Shown: piece after piece, positions 48,711-60,340 of the stretch
Layout of the letters: the number at the start of each line of letters is the position of its first letter
Position numbering within the stretch: the stretch's first letter is position 1
Assembly: GCA_009760855.2 (NCBI GenBank)
Contig: WPIO01000016.1
Span: 1,755,001 to 1,819,000, forward strand
DNA from: Cristatella mucedo
Lineage: Eukaryota > Bryozoa > Phylactolaemata > Cristatellidae
Length of the DNA: 64,000 bases
Direction of reading: 5' to 3'
The notes under the pieces: model-generated
The model's input: only the letters and a program-made list of their open reading frames with translations
Database searches by the model: none
What the model was told of the DNA's origin: nothing
Position numbers and translations under genes: made by a program

Positions 48711-49779
48711 AGATTGATTCCAGTAAGTAAGCACCGCTCCTCTGAGGATCAACGTGTTCGTGCGGCGGTATGAGACTGCGCTTTGCTTTGTGTTTTAAAG
48801 TTGTCTGCTCTCGTCGACCTACTTGCAGGTCACTCGATCCACTTCAAGCAGGGCTCATACTTTCCCTTAGGGCGTCAGAACGCTACTTGCCGGGCGTGCA
48901 GTTGTACTACAACCCGCGAATGCTAGCGCAACGCTCGCTGCATTCCAGAGCCTTGCAATCGGCCTCCGGAGCTGGAGAGCTGAAGTGTTACCGTGGGTCC
49001 GGCGGCGGCAGATCTTCAGCAGAGTCTCACGAAGGCATAAGCGTGGACGTAGCCGGTAAAGAGATTCAGTCTGTATTCTTTTCTCAACGCGTACGCATAT
49101 ATGAGGCTTCGATAAATCACCGCAGTTTGGAAATGTAGTCGCGTCCCGTAATATCGCTGCGTACATTGGGAGGGGGCCGAGCTCAGAGCTTTGTCACCTT
49201 CATCGTTGGCCGCAAGTGAGGCGTACGTCAGTGGCCGGATCCTTCGCTGCGTCAGTTGCTTAGCCATCGGCCGCAGGTGAAGCGTTCGCGCCAATTACAA
49301 CAGCGGCAGCCTGTTGAATGTCTCACTAAAAGCCAATTGGTCACTCATCCGCGATCAAGTTGTCCAGGAGAAGGTAGATGCATTTCTGCTGACCGTCGAG
49401 GCGTGGATGACGCCCTGCTCTAGTGGCTGCGTATCTGACACAGGCCCGCCCGGTGCGTCATTCTTTAAAACCGTTCGAGCTCATGCTGCCGTAGAAATTG
49501 TACAATTGTACGCGGCGAAAGCAGCTCCTGCGGCGTCAACCCGGAGGCGTGGAGCAGATAATTAATTGGCGGTGAAAAAACCTGGCCTGTAGAGATTGCC
49601 TGAACGTCGTAAAGCGGCGGCTGTTGCCGCACAGCCTGAGAGTCCGGGTTGGCGAGCTAAGGTGTCGGACAGACAGACGGAAGCATGTGGTTCGGGGGGG
49701 GGTGCTGCTCGCGGCTCGCTTTTCATTGATTCCTGCCTCACCCGTTCGCGTCTCTCTCCTATAGGTAGAAACAGCAACG

Positions 49780-50747
49780 ATGAGCTGGGACTCGTATCTC
49801 GATAACTTGTGTGCTCAGAGCAACAGCGCCGACGGTGTGCAAAATGCCACTAAGTGTGCCATAATTAGCTTGGAGGGTGGGGCGTCGTGGACCACACCTA
49901 ATCACGTGAGTTGCTTGCTTACGACGCTGGACACGTTTGCCGTCCGAATTTTATTATTCGGCAGTCTAGCTTCGCAATACGCTGCACTCCGGCCTGGCGG
50001 CCGACATGAAACCGTGGCAAAAGTTCCTCGTCTTTTTCTTAGCCGCATGGCCTAAATCTGACGCCCTCGGAAGGACAGGCCATTGCAGACTCGATGAAGC
50101 GTGGGGACTTTTCGAAGTTCCAAGCGAGCGGCGTAACTGTGGAAGGTGAGAAGTACATGTTCATTAGAGAAGATGGAGCATTCGCCTCTGCAAAGAAAGC
50201 CGGCTTAGGTGCCCTCTCCATGATGAAAAGTAAATCGGGTCAGTACAGCAGCTGGGCGTGTCGCCATCTTGCTTCGGCTTTCTGGCACCTGTGGCTCTTG
50301 AATCGTCCATGCTGTCCAAGCTGTAGCCACGCGAGTGTCGAGTAAGACAGTGTTGCTTTGCGTCGGTGTGCATGCCCCGTAATTGCTCTGCCGTGGCATT
50401 GGGAAGAAGAGCGCCTGGCTCCGGCACGGCCACCGTTGCATCGACGCTGGCCTGTGCACTGCGATAGCTAGCTAGCTAGCTAGCTGTCTCACGTTGCCGC
50501 CTGGGGTTGACGGGTTCGCACCTGCTTTTCAGTTGCTGCTGAGTTTCTGCCTGGTAGCCGCGGCCCTAGGGCTGGCTGCGGTGCCCTTCCGATGTCGCCC
50601 TGGAGGGTGACTTGACACTTGACTCGGGGTCGCTTCGCTTCCGTTGCAGCCGTGGTGATAGCGTTCACGCCCGAGGGCAAGGCCCAAGGCAAAACTACGA
50701 TGGCCGTTGGTGTTATTGTCGATTACCTCACATCGGTGGGCATGTAG
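49780..50747 (+). CDS. Profilin B, three coding exons
   Basis: Coding exons 49,780-49,905, 50,043-50,238 and 50,650-50,747, with the same splice sites and phases as gene A. The predicted 139-residue protein is identical to profilin A. The 5'-UTR acceptor is at 49,764. One CAG triplet of the leader is missing compared with A (ACAGCAACG versus ACAGCAGCAACG before the ATG). The gene appears fully functional: all splice sites are intact and there are no stops. As in other animals it would supply ATP-actin monomers to growing filament ends. Being identical in product, A and B can differ only in dosage or regulation. Confidence 0.96.
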
Positions 50748-51089
50748 TCGCTGTGTAGCACAGCTCGCCGGCCACTTCGTTCGCGGCGATAAGACCTCTT
50801 TACCTTCCTTTGGACTTGCACTGGCTCTTAGTGCTGCCTGCCTGCTGCGCTCCGCCTCTGCTCCGACGATTGCTGTCAGGTACTCGGGCGGACAGAGCCT
50901 GCGGCCGAGTCTGGTAGCTAAGGACGTGCGACGGCCGCCATCGAATGGCGTCTCGGCTTCGGCTGCTGCTGCCGTCGCCTGGACGACGACTTCCGAAAAG
51001 CAGCCTTCGGCTAACAGTAGCCAGCCCAGGCAGTGACGAGCTTGCACCGGTCCACTAACCCACTGCTTTCCTTGCTGCCTGACTGAATC

Positions 51090-51095
51090 AATAAA
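51090..51095 (+). terminator. Profilin B polyadenylation signal
   Basis: AATAAA at the position corresponding to 42,693 in gene A, about 340 nt after the stop codon. Confidence 0.8.
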
Positions 51096-52184
51096 TGACG
51101 GTAAATGAAGCACATTTTATTATTTCGTTACTCGAGCTCCTGATAAGTGAAACAAGATGAACAGGGTTTTTTCAAGCTAACGCTTGTGTTAAATGCATTG
51201 CAAATGCTCAAGGACGAGACCGGGGCAATGCCAGCAGACACGTGGAGCCAGACAATGTGTACATACCGGACAGCTGGGACTCGTTGGTAGATATGTAGTT
51301 GGACCAACTGACGTGGCTGCTGCCCAGGCCTTGCCTGCTGCCGGGTTCGTGCGAGGACGTCACAGGTCGCTGCCTGTTGAGTGCATTCGCCATCAGAGAG
51401 GTTCTGTTTATTTACTGCGGTCGATTGCAGCTTAATCTAAAGAGTCAAAGCTCAAATACGAATTGTAGAAAATGAAACGATGTTTTGTCTCGTCGAATCA
51501 AACCTTGAAAAGTCTACACGAAGGTCGTTGGCAGTAGTCGGACACTGACTTGGCCTAGGGCACTAGCCGACTGGAGCTACGACGGTTCGTGGAGCAATCT
51601 CTTACTCGTATCTCGTACGCCAGCAAAGTCGCTTGATTTGGGCGGTGCATGACCCCCTGCTGGCGTCAACAGATGTCTCCTGTAGACTGCCTCCTGCTGA
51701 CGAGTATGAAATACTGTGAGGCAGTCCGACAGAGACGATTTGCCACCCCCCCCCCCCGGCCACTTTTCGGTGGCTCCACTTTTTCGGGCGGTGGATGAGC
51801 CGTTCGCTGACTCACACTCTGGCTCTCTGTTCGGTATTCTTTCGACTCAAATTCGCTGCCGATAATTACACACAGTGCAGTACCTGTACCTGTACTTTGA
51901 AGTGTGCCACTATATGTGCTTGTACACCTGTACAAGTGCCTGTCGTTCGTGTCTGCCTATTCGTGGCCGATTTGCCACATATTTCAGCATTGGCTTGGGC
52001 CATCGCTGCCGATTGCCACCGCTGCACGAGAACGTTGGTGTGCTAAGAGCTGAAACGTACGATTGCCCGAGGATGGACTGCTGGATCTTAGCCTGGAGCC
52101 ACTTTCTGCATACTTTTTTCGAGGGATCGTTGTGGACTGCAATCTATTGCCGTGCATTGCCCGACAATAATTAATAGAAATATT

Positions 52185-52610
52185 AATAATAATACATTTG
52201 TACAGCATCCTCAGAGAGCTTAATCTCTTTCATTGTACTTTATGCAGAAGCTGTACAGGAAGCATGGCTAAATGGTTTATGTAGCACGTAAAATTTCTGC
52301 ATTAATAATAGAAAATGAGGAAACATGTAGATAGTCAATACTGGCCCTAGTGGTTAAGGTGCTCGGCCAAGGTTTGGCCGAGGTCGTGGGCTCGAGCCCG
52401 ATGGCATTTGTGAGGCGCCTGAATAGAAATTAGGTTCTCTTAGGGCGCTTTATAAATGAATTATATATATATATATATATAACATGTAAATTAGGTTAGG
52501 GCAATGTGCACGCATTAGAACACTGAGGACAAATCACTCAGACCAACAAAAGTTGGCAAAAATGGGTACGTTTTCGGCTTCTTTTCAAGCTTCCGCTTAA
52601 GTATTCACTA
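52185..52610 (-). mobile_element. LINE-A-related 3' fragment, antisense, continuing past block B
   Basis: Same element as 43,785-44,150. After 52,543 it runs on (AAAAATGGGTACGTTTTCGG then CTTCTTTTCAAGC), matching the order of other antisense LINE-A 3' regions. Block B thus shows the uninterrupted arrangement. Confidence 0.65.
52330..52480 (+). mobile_element. tRNA-derived SINE, block B copy
   Basis: Duplicate of the SINE at 43,931-44,087 with a shorter (TA)n; the AACATGTA direct repeats lie at 52,322-52,329 and 52,481-52,488. Confidence 0.88.
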
Positions 52611-52867
52611 TTAAATATTCACTACTGAATACGTATCAAATATTAACAGGCCTGGCTCATTTAATGGCAGAGCTAAACCGTGTATCACTGAGTAAGGGGG
52701 GACATTATATTTAGTCAGAGGCGAAAACTTGTTAAGAGCGTCTGCTTGTGTTGTGTTTTGGCCACATATCAGCGTCGACGGTTTGAAGGAGAATCTTTCA
52801 TAGGGTAGCACGCATTGGACACGCAGAAGAATATGAACTGCGAGCTGAGTACCCGCTCGTTTGGTTT

Positions 52868-53567
52868 GTTGGTCCATGCATTTGTGACATCTCGTCTCGA
52901 CTTCTGCAACTCACTGCTTACTGGCCTACCAGCATGTGCGATCAGGCGATTGCAGCTGGTGCAAAACTCTGCAGCTCGGCTTGTCTGTCGTGAGCCTCGC
53001 AGTTGCCACGTTACTCCTCTTCTCGCCGACCTGCATTGGCTACCAGTCAAGCAACGGATTGACTTTAAGGTTTTGTCACTCACTTTTAGGTCCCTTCATT
53101 CTATGGCTCCAGCCTATCTCTCCGACATACTCCCCCATCAGGCCAAGCATCGTACCACCAGCTTTTCGGAATCCACTAGTCTAGAAATACCTCGTACAAA
53201 CCTTAAATCCTTTGGAGACCGTGCATTTAGTTCGTATGCTCCCAAGGCCTGGAACTCGCTCCCGACCTGCGTCAGAACATCCCATGACCTGACCACATTT
53301 AAAGGGAACTTCAAAGCACACCTATTTAGGACAGTATTTAGTGAGTCCCTGTGATTCATCCTTCACGTGCTTCAGCGTGCTGACACTGTGCATGCTGCCA
53401 CTAACCACATTCGCATGCTGACCCTGTGCATGTCACCCATAACCATATTATTCATTTCGTCTGTTTTTTCAAGCATATTTTACTTACCATTCAATTGCAT
53501 TTCACTTCACAGCAAATGCAAAGCGCCTAGAAAGAGATTAAGTTCTCTGAGGGCGCTTTATCAAGTG

Positions 53568-53600
<33 letters not shown>
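52868..53600 (+). mobile_element. LINE-A copy, sense, 5' truncated
   Basis: Begins at TGTTGGTCCATGCATTTGTG. The open plus frame to 53,354 encodes HAFVTSRLDFCNSLLTGLP through LADLHWLPVKQRIDFKVL to the C-terminus. The 3' UTR, hairpin and about ten ATT units follow. Few differences from the 31-kb copy. Confidence 0.93.
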
Positions 53601-53601
<1 letters not shown>

Positions 53602-55155
53602 CGTTGCTGCTTCGCCGAATGAATGCGTAGAAAAATCGGCTGCATTGGCTTTGAGCCCTGTGGGTGGTCGGTGTGGAGGTCGCGGGCTCGAGCGTCTGAC
53701 CGTCGTCTCGGCCTGAAGCGAAAGAGCGTTAGTTGAAAGAAAAATCTAACGACGACGGGTGCGAGTGAGCTGCTGCGCCGGAGAGCCGTCTGGACAAGCT
53801 TTGACAACTCGAAGCTTCCCCTCTGCGCGGGACTGGCCGGCACAGAACTTTGGTCAAGTTTCAGCAGTCGCCGAGGCAGGCAAAAAGTCAAAATGTTACC
53901 GGCCACATGACCAACTGCTCGTGTAAGATGCTTTTCCTCCTTGTGTTTTTCTTGAAAAATTGGTTTGCACTTTTTCTTTACGGTTGTTATTTAAGACCCT
54001 CGCATGTTCCTAGCTACGTCCTAAATACTACCGTCATGCAACATTGAAAAATTACATAACTTAAAGAGATGTCGTCCCGCATTCGCGCGACGACAATCCG
54101 CTCGGGTTCATGGTAGGCCCATGCAATTCTAGCCGGCCGTATCCGATGGATTGGTGGTCTAGCCCAAGTCGCCCGTTCCTCAAGCGCTTGAAGCTTCAAA
54201 CCGTCGCATCGAATTTCAGACTCGCGATAAGCAAACTATCGACTAAATGGCTGGCAGAAAAGAAATGAGCCAGAAAGTATAATAAAAAAATGGCAGAAAA
54301 ATAAAAATGGCAAAACAAGGCCCGAGCGGAGAGCGGCTTGGTCAGCCGACTTCCGCTTCCGCCGCCGCAGTAAGACCGTCCCAAACGGTTTGCTCGCCCG
54401 TATCAGTCTGTCGGACCTAATGCGGGCTGGCAGGCCCGAAATAGAAGATCGAGGCAGGCGTTAGTCCGAACCGAGCGAGATTTATAAACCGGAGGAAGTG
54501 ACGGCGGACTGAACTCGATTCTCGATCCTTCGGCAACGTCGGCGCGTGACCATGACCGATTGGCGCTGGCTCCATCTGTCGGGAAGCCGCGCCTTGCTGC
54601 AGCCGCCGTATCCGCGCTTTTCAGCTGTTTCGTGCGAAGCGGCAAGAATTTTCTTACGAGGATCGCTGCTGGTTTGCAAGTTTCATAAATTTTTCAGCGG
54701 ACGACACCAAAGTGAATCCGGAAATGGAGCGACTTGCGACCTACAGCGAGCCGAGACCGCCCCGCCCCGCCACGCCCTCCCCCTCCCCTTCCCCCCCCCC
54801 CCGCTGCGACGGTCCGTGCTCGAGCGCTGTGGCATTCGTGACATAGTCGGGCGACAAAGAGTGAGGAGAGGGGCGTCGGATCGCGTTCCATATGTATTGT
54901 CTGCCTTCCGTCCACCCCACTTCTTGGGACGAGAATATAGGGCGAGTCCTGCTTGTGTCGTGCTTCGGTCTCATTTCTCGTCGGAAGTTTACACGGTTTA
55001 CAAGTTTCCTCCAAGTCTTGCTATCTAAGCTCTAAAACGCGGAGGACTGACCTCGTATTAGATTGTTCGTGAAGTGAATCATATTTTTATTTATGGAGGA
55101 CGTTACGCTTGCCCCTAGTATATAGGGTGAGTAGAGATTCAAGATGCATTCTTCT
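53601..55155. other. Intergenic, no gene recognised
   Basis: A short GGTCGCGGGCTCGAGCG at about 53,678 resembles a SINE B-box but lacks the rest of the SINE. A C-run lies near 54,792-54,802. The 54,300-54,560 segment is CpG-rich with TTTATAAAC at 54,481, which could belong to a promoter, but no transcript is evident. Confidence 0.4.
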
Positions 55156-55156
55156 C

Positions 55157-56053
55157 TATAATAATAATAATACATTTGATATAGCACCCTCAGAGAACTC
55201 AATCTTTTTCTAGGCACTTTAGATTTGCTTCAAAAGAAGCACGATCGAATGGTTAGTGGCAGCATGCTCAATAAACAACAAGAACAATATGGTTAGGGGT
55301 GACATGCCCAGGGTCAGCATGCAAGTATGGTTAGTGACAGCATACACAGTGTCAGCACGCATAAGCACATAATGAAGAATCACAGGGACCCACTAAATTC
55401 TGTCATTAATAGATGCGTTTTTAGTTTTTTTTTAATTTGGTCCAGTCAGGAGATGTGACGCAAGTCAGGAGTGAGTTCAAGGCTTTGGGAGTGTACGAAC
55501 TAAAGGCATGGTCTCCGAAGGATTTGAGGTTTGCACGAGGTGTAGGTAACCACTATTAGATTCCTGAAAGCGAGTGATGCGATGCTTAGCCTGGCGGGGG
55601 AGTCGATCCGGTAGGTAGGCTGGAGACGAAGAATGAAGGGGCCTAAAAGTGAGAGTCAAAACCTCGAAGTCAATGCGTTGCTTGACTGGGAGTCAGTGCA
55701 GGTCGGCGAGAAGTAGTGTGATGTGGCAACTGCAAAACTCACGCCAGACAAGCCTAGCTGCAGAGTTTGGCCCCAGCCGTAAGCGCCCGAGTGCACGGGC
55801 CATTAGGCCAGCAAGCAGTGAGTTACAGAACTCAGACACGATGTCACAAAATGCACGGACCAATTTAAATGTGGTATCCCTGTCTAAACGAGCCAGAATT
55901 TTAGCAATGTTATGTAGCTGAAAGTAGGCAGACTTGACTGTGGAGCTGATGTGGTCTTCTAATGAAAGGTCACTTTGGAACACGTCACCTAGATTTCTTG
56001 CAGATTCAACAGGAGATAGGCTGGCAGAGCCGATTTCTAATTTCTGAATCATA
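55157..56053 (-). mobile_element. LINE-A copy, antisense, diverged
   Basis: (AAT)n, inverted hairpin, 3' UTR, then minus-strand coding similarity with several frameshifts (frame 55,693-56,052 contains SARNLGDVFQSDLSLEDHIS and STVKSAYFQLHNIAKI). Older than the 31-kb copy. It lies just upstream of the profilin C promoter. Confidence 0.88.
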
Positions 56054-56639
56054 ATTTATACTATGTCGAAAGCCATCAGTAGATGAGGTTATATATTCCA
56101 CGTGGGAAGAGATTTTTGAGAAAGAGTGTACTAGCTGCACTCCCAGATTGATCGCGGGAATCTCTTCCGCTAAGAGGGTTCCGCCATACGCCTCCCTGTG
56201 CAGCATTTAACCTTTCGCAATTTCGCCTCATCTCCCGCTGCCTTATTAGCTGTTTCTTATATGACGAGTTCATTGTATCCAATAAAGCGGAAAAATTTTT
56301 GGAACACCTCGACGATATCGCTGGTCGCGGCGTCCGCGTCGTTTCTCTCAAAGCAATGACGAAGGCACGCCCCTGGCGGCGGCGCCAAGTGGTGGCTTTG
56401 GGAGGTATGGATTGGTCTACCTGGCCTCAGTCAGAGCCAACGAGTAGAACCATCATACTCAGCTTTGAGGTCTGCGCTCAGTCTTGCATAAGTCTCGGAC
56501 CGTCCTCCAGTCTTAATGACGTACGCATCGAAGAATAAAGCAGAACACAAGTAGGACAGAAGCAGTCTTGTCGTCGTGTAGCGGCGGCGATAAGTGGGTG
56601 CCGTAGCATAGATATTATGCTCGATCGGCGGGGCCTGCG
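56054..56639. other. Upstream flank of profilin C
   Basis: No gene recognised. GC content rises toward the promoter. Confidence 0.4.
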
Positions 56640-56784
56640 CACGCAGTCCACGTCCGCTACTCGGAACTAGTTTGTCATTGCCTATTCGTACGCGAATGCG
56701 AATGCTGATTGGTGCAAGGCCCCGTCCCGTCAGCCTGACCAACCTTTAGTCATCCTTCTTCCGCAAGTGTCCTGAACGGCGTGG
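56640..56784 (+). promoter_or_regulatory. Profilin C promoter region and noncoding first exon
   Basis: Aligns with the A/B promoters: GTCCACGTCCGCTACTCGGA, AACTAGTTTGTCATTGCC, TATTCGTACGCGAATGCGAA, then CTGATTGGTGC with the inverted CCAAT box at 56,708-56,712, and the donor GTGAGT at 56,785. The 16-bp palindrome of A/B is here replaced by a tandem CGAATGCGAATG. The coding regions are much more diverged than this, so the shared words are probably under constraint. Confidence 0.65.
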
Positions 56785-57920
56785 GTGAGTGGTCTTGGCG
56801 AGCTCTTTCCAGGCTGCTCTTTCTGTGCCGTCTTAGGCGCGGACGCGTGCGTGTTCTGGCTAAGCATAATTTAAATTCGTAATTTCGTGCTAAGTTCGTA
56901 ACCGACTTGGGAGTCCCGTGCGCACGTCGCTAGAGGCGGTGGGCCGGTCGGATCTAGGAACGAGGAAGAGACGAGAGAGACTCTTAGTCGAAAGGTTGCA
57001 GTTGTGCTATGGAAATTCCAGCGACTACCATTAACTTGATGAATTCATTTGTGCTTAAGTGCGAATCTGGGTCGCTTAGCGCATTGAAGGCGTCGGCGTT
57101 CCTTCACCTACATAGTATGAGCCCGGCCGGCCGGCTAGGGCGGATTGCGGATGTCATGGCTGGCGTGGGTCTTCCGGCGTTTGCCGGCCGGCGGGCGGCG
57201 TACAGCTATGGCTTTGCGCACTGCGTGCGCACCGCCACCGAGCTTGGTGTTCAATGACATTTTCAATTGTCATTGTCACGACCAAACGCTGCTGCAGCGA
57301 ATCAAGCGTGGCAAAAAGTGGACTAGACTTGTATCTAGGAAGGAACCCGGTGTCGGCGTAGTTGCGTGCAGTGGAAACGTGCCCAAACGCGCCAGCCGCC
57401 GGGTGTCGCGGAATCGAAGCCGAGCGAGCGCGAATCGCTGTTCGCGAAACGCGTGTGCGTCGCTACGTCGACAAGAGGTGTGATCTGGGTGATCGCTCGT
57501 TGAGCTTTCGACTGACGACGCACAAGAGCCGACGCCGCAGTAGCCGAGTGCTCGTCTGGGCGCTAGTGCTGAAACGCGAGACTTGTGCGCGCGAGGACCA
57601 TTCAGGTTCTATTTTCTCGCTCGTGCTGGGGAGCATTAATTTCTTGCCGACTATTAGCTTGCGGTGGGAATTGTAAATTCTCCGACGGTAGCTTTCGTCC
57701 GGGTATGCGGGGCTCACTCGGACGACTTTGAGCACGTACAGAATGCCTAGCTCTAAACCTCGTCAAGATAATCCGGACGGCATGACGTGGCAGCTGCCGC
57801 AGCGCCCGGGTGTCGAGCCGTCTGTCTAGCTAAGCTGTCAAGTCAAGGAAGCTGCTGATGCTGCTGCTGCTCGTGTTGCATTCATCCTGCTGATGCTGCT
57901 GCTCGCGTCTGTTTTTCAAG
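56785..57920 (+). other. Intron in the 5' UTR of profilin C
   Basis: Donor GTGAGT at 56,785; acceptor GTCTGTTTTTCAAG ending at 57,920, 13 nt before the start codon. Contains TCGAAAGGTTGC at 56,988 shared with gene B, and (CTG)n-type stretches at 57,855-57,905. Open plus frames at 57,009-57,676 have no recognised motif. Confidence 0.62.
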
Positions 57921-57933
57921 GTGAACAGCGAGA

Positions 57934-58935
57934 ATGAGCTGGAACGCGTACGTCGATAACCTGATTGGTCAGAGCGGAGGACACCTCAGCAAAGGTTGCA
58001 TCATCGGCTTGGAAGGTGGCGTGTGGACACCGGGTGCCGAAGTAAGTCGCTGCTGCTGCCGCTCGTTTACGGCGCGTCTGCTTGGCACTTTGGCTCTGCG
58101 AGTACATCGCCATCGTATTACAAGGCAGTCTATCCAACCCTGCATTGTGCTTTGCTTGAGCTTGACATGTAGCCATGGCGAGGCGCCCGCGTCTTTTTTC
58201 TTAGGCGAACTTGCTGCAAGTGTCGGCCGCTGAAGCATCGGCCGTTGGAAAGGTGATGAAAACGAAGAATTCCACCGAGGTTCAGCAGCAGTTTGCCGCG
58301 AGCGGCATAACTCTGGAAGGCCAGAAATACATGTTCATTCGAGATATGCAATTGGACGGACGTTGCGTCGTTGGAAAGAAAGCCGGCTTTGGTGCCGTCA
58401 CACTCCAGAGTACTAAGACAGGTCAGTGTGGTGGTGGCAGCAGCTCTGCAGAGCTCGGCTCAGAGCGACACGTGTTGCAGTCCCCGTGTTGCCCGAGGGT
58501 TTCAGGCACCCGTTTGCGTTGTCGCTGGGTCGCTGTTCCTCCACTTAGAGCATTTCAAGTGAGACGGTGCTGCTTCATGTCTTCTTCATGCCCGGAAGTG
58601 CTATTTGGTTGCATGGCTAAGAATGCCTGGAGTGGCTTCTCCAACTCGTGCATGAATAGTGATGCACTCTCTCTCTCTCTCTCTCTCTGCACTGTGCTGT
58701 CTCTCTCTGCGCTGTAATGCCACTGTGATCGGCTGTGTCGCCTGCGCTGCTGTAATGCACTTGACGTGCCTGTCGATGTCGTGGTGTCGCCCCTCGGCAC
58801 GCATCGGTCTAATTCGGTCGCTTCACTTTCGTTGTAGCCGTGGTGATAGGGTTTACGCCCGAAGGCAAGGAACAACGTGCTGCTACGAATGCCGTTAACA
58901 CTATAGCCGAATACCTTGAAAAGTCAAACTACTAG
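57934..58935 (+). CDS. Profilin C, diverged paralogue, three coding exons
   Basis: Coding exons 57,934-58,041, 58,205-58,421 and 58,838-58,935, with donors GTAAGT and GTCAGT and acceptors TTTTTTCTTAG and CGTTGTAG. Phases 0 and 1 are the same as in A and B. The product is 140 residues. It begins MSWNAYVDNLIGQ, has CIIGLEGGVWT, GITLEGQKYMFIRD and a longer loop DMQLDGRCVVGKKAGFG, and ends FTPEGKEQRAATNAVNTIAE plus YLEKSNY. Compared with A/B, exon 1 lacks six codons and exon 2 has seven more. The N-terminal Trp and the basic, Gly-rich actin-binding part are kept. It is an active-looking, older duplicate. Confidence 0.95.
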
Positions 58936-59688
58936 TCGCTGTAACTTGAGAGAAAGAGATTACATCACGTGCAAGCCACGACATTTTGCTGTCACTTTTT
59001 CTCGTGTAGTTGCTGGGGGGGTGCAGCTGCAGCAGTCCTGCGCGCAGAGCTCGCTCAACGGCCGTTCTTGCCCATTTGGGCAAAAGGGCAGTATGTTGCA
59101 GAGGGGGAGAACAAAAATGGCTGGCGTTCAACAGAGTCATCGCGTGAACCCGTTGCGTGCGCACCGCGAACAGTTGCTGCTTCTGCATTTCTGTCCACTT
59201 GCTTCTCGGCCTCCTGCTTCTCTGCTCACACTCTGCCGATGAGTGGGCTCGCTCTCCTTCCTTGGCTCGGTGCTAAGCAGACGGCTACGCTGCCAAACGA
59301 CCGCCTGCCCTCGATCGCTTCCTGTCTCAATCCTGGTCCTGTCCTAGTCCTGATGACAGCAGTCACTGCTGACCGCCGATTCACCTGCCAGTCAGCTCGC
59401 TCCGATGCCGTTGCCGCTTGATTGAGCCATTTCTCGTGCTGCATTCTGCCTCGTGGCGCCTCTGCCAAGCGATCGGTATCGGGTCCTTGAGAGAACAGAG
59501 CCTTGGTCTGCCTGGTTGAGTCAAGAGTGGGATCCTACTGGCACCTGACGACTCAACGGCTTTGATCGAATTAGGTCTCGACTGCCGTCGCTGGTTGCCA
59601 AGCTTTAGCTTCGTCCACAAAGCAGCCTGCAGTCGGCATGCATGAGTCGGTGGTTTGCTCTCTTTCCTTTGCCTTGCCCAGCTGCAGC
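58936..59688 (+). other. 3' UTR of profilin C
   Basis: About 750 nt from the stop codon to the polyadenylation signal, longer than in A/B. It includes GAACAGTTGCTGCTTCTGCA and GGCTCGGTGCTAAGCAGACG blocks that recur in the relic at 60,540-60,770. Open frames inside (for example 58,969-59,421) are not genes. Confidence 0.6.
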
Positions 59689-59694
59689 AATAAA
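59689..59694 (+). terminator. Profilin C polyadenylation signal
   Basis: AATAAA in GCAGCAATAAACAATGGTAA, followed by AGGAAGTGCATC; the same arrangement is seen in A, B and the relic. Confidence 0.78.
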
Positions 59695-60026
59695 CAATGG
59701 TAAAGGAAGTGCATCTTACTGTTGTTGAGTGCTGAACACGTGAGAAATGAAAGCTTTACAAGGTTTTCGAGCTGATCTGTGTTATCCTTGAACATGTACT
59801 TTAGTCCATAGAGGAGCAAGGCAGACAGGTCTGATGCGACCTGATGCTCCCCTCCCCCCCAGTTGCATCGTGCGAGTTGGGCGTTGTGGGCATGACATTA
59901 GGTCTAGTGGGCATTTGCTAGCAGCATGTAAGCTTTGATCCTTTTATTAATTAGGCCAAATTGCCAGAACAAAAACTGACTAATCTTACTGATCGTGAGG
60001 TGCTGCACTTTAATGAGAGCTTATTG

Positions 60027-60335
60027 CTAGTCCCAGGTAGCAACTAAATTGCAATTTACAAGTATTAGATTTAGATCAGCAACAAAAACTTCGTTTTCAG
60101 AAATAAACTTAACATTAAGCGAACAAATCACTTTTTCTGTAATACTTGGATAAAGAGTTGAAAAGTTTGGGTCTGTTGTATAAGCAGAACCAGTAAAACC
60201 AAGAATACTAGATTTACTAGCAAGAAAAGTCCAACCAGTAGGCATTTTAATCCAAGAATTAGAAGTAGCAATCTCAACTCCTAACTCAAACTTATCTGTA
60301 GTTGCAACTGATTGTGTAACAGAGTTATTAATCAT
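60027..60335 (-). CDS. Unidentified 102-residue frame in the AT-rich island
   Basis: Starts with ATG and encodes a Ser/Thr/Asn-rich protein (INNSVTQSVATTDKFELGVE, then MPTGWTFLASKSSILGFTG and a hydrophobic NLILVNCNLV near the end). I do not recognise a family. The beta-strand-like alternation and low-GC codons resemble structural proteins of viruses or AT-rich bacteria more than host genes here. It follows the preceding frame by only a few bases, a packing unusual for animal genes. The last residues may be read from flanking DNA. Confidence 0.4.
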   Translation of the reverse strand: MINNSVTQSVATTDKFELGVEIATSNSWIKMPTGWTFLASKSSILGFTGSAYTTDPNFSTLYPSITEKVICSLNVKFISENEVFVADLNLILVNCNLVATWD

Positions 60336-60340
60336 ATCTA

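Larger units (their letters stand above)
46575..52543 (+). repeat. Tandem duplication block B (5.97 kb) with profilin gene B
   Basis: Second copy of 38,248-44,150, in direct orientation, 2.4 kb downstream of the first. It has the 79-bp intron segment at 48,632-48,710 that block A lacks, a shorter (TA)n in the SINE, and no sense LINE-A at its right border. Divergence is so low that the duplication must be very recent, subject to gene conversion, or an assembly effect. Confidence 0.97.

Noticed and set aside
53670-53700. SINE B-box-like GGTCGCGGGCTCGAGCG
   Set aside because: There is no A-box, hairpin or TA tail around it.
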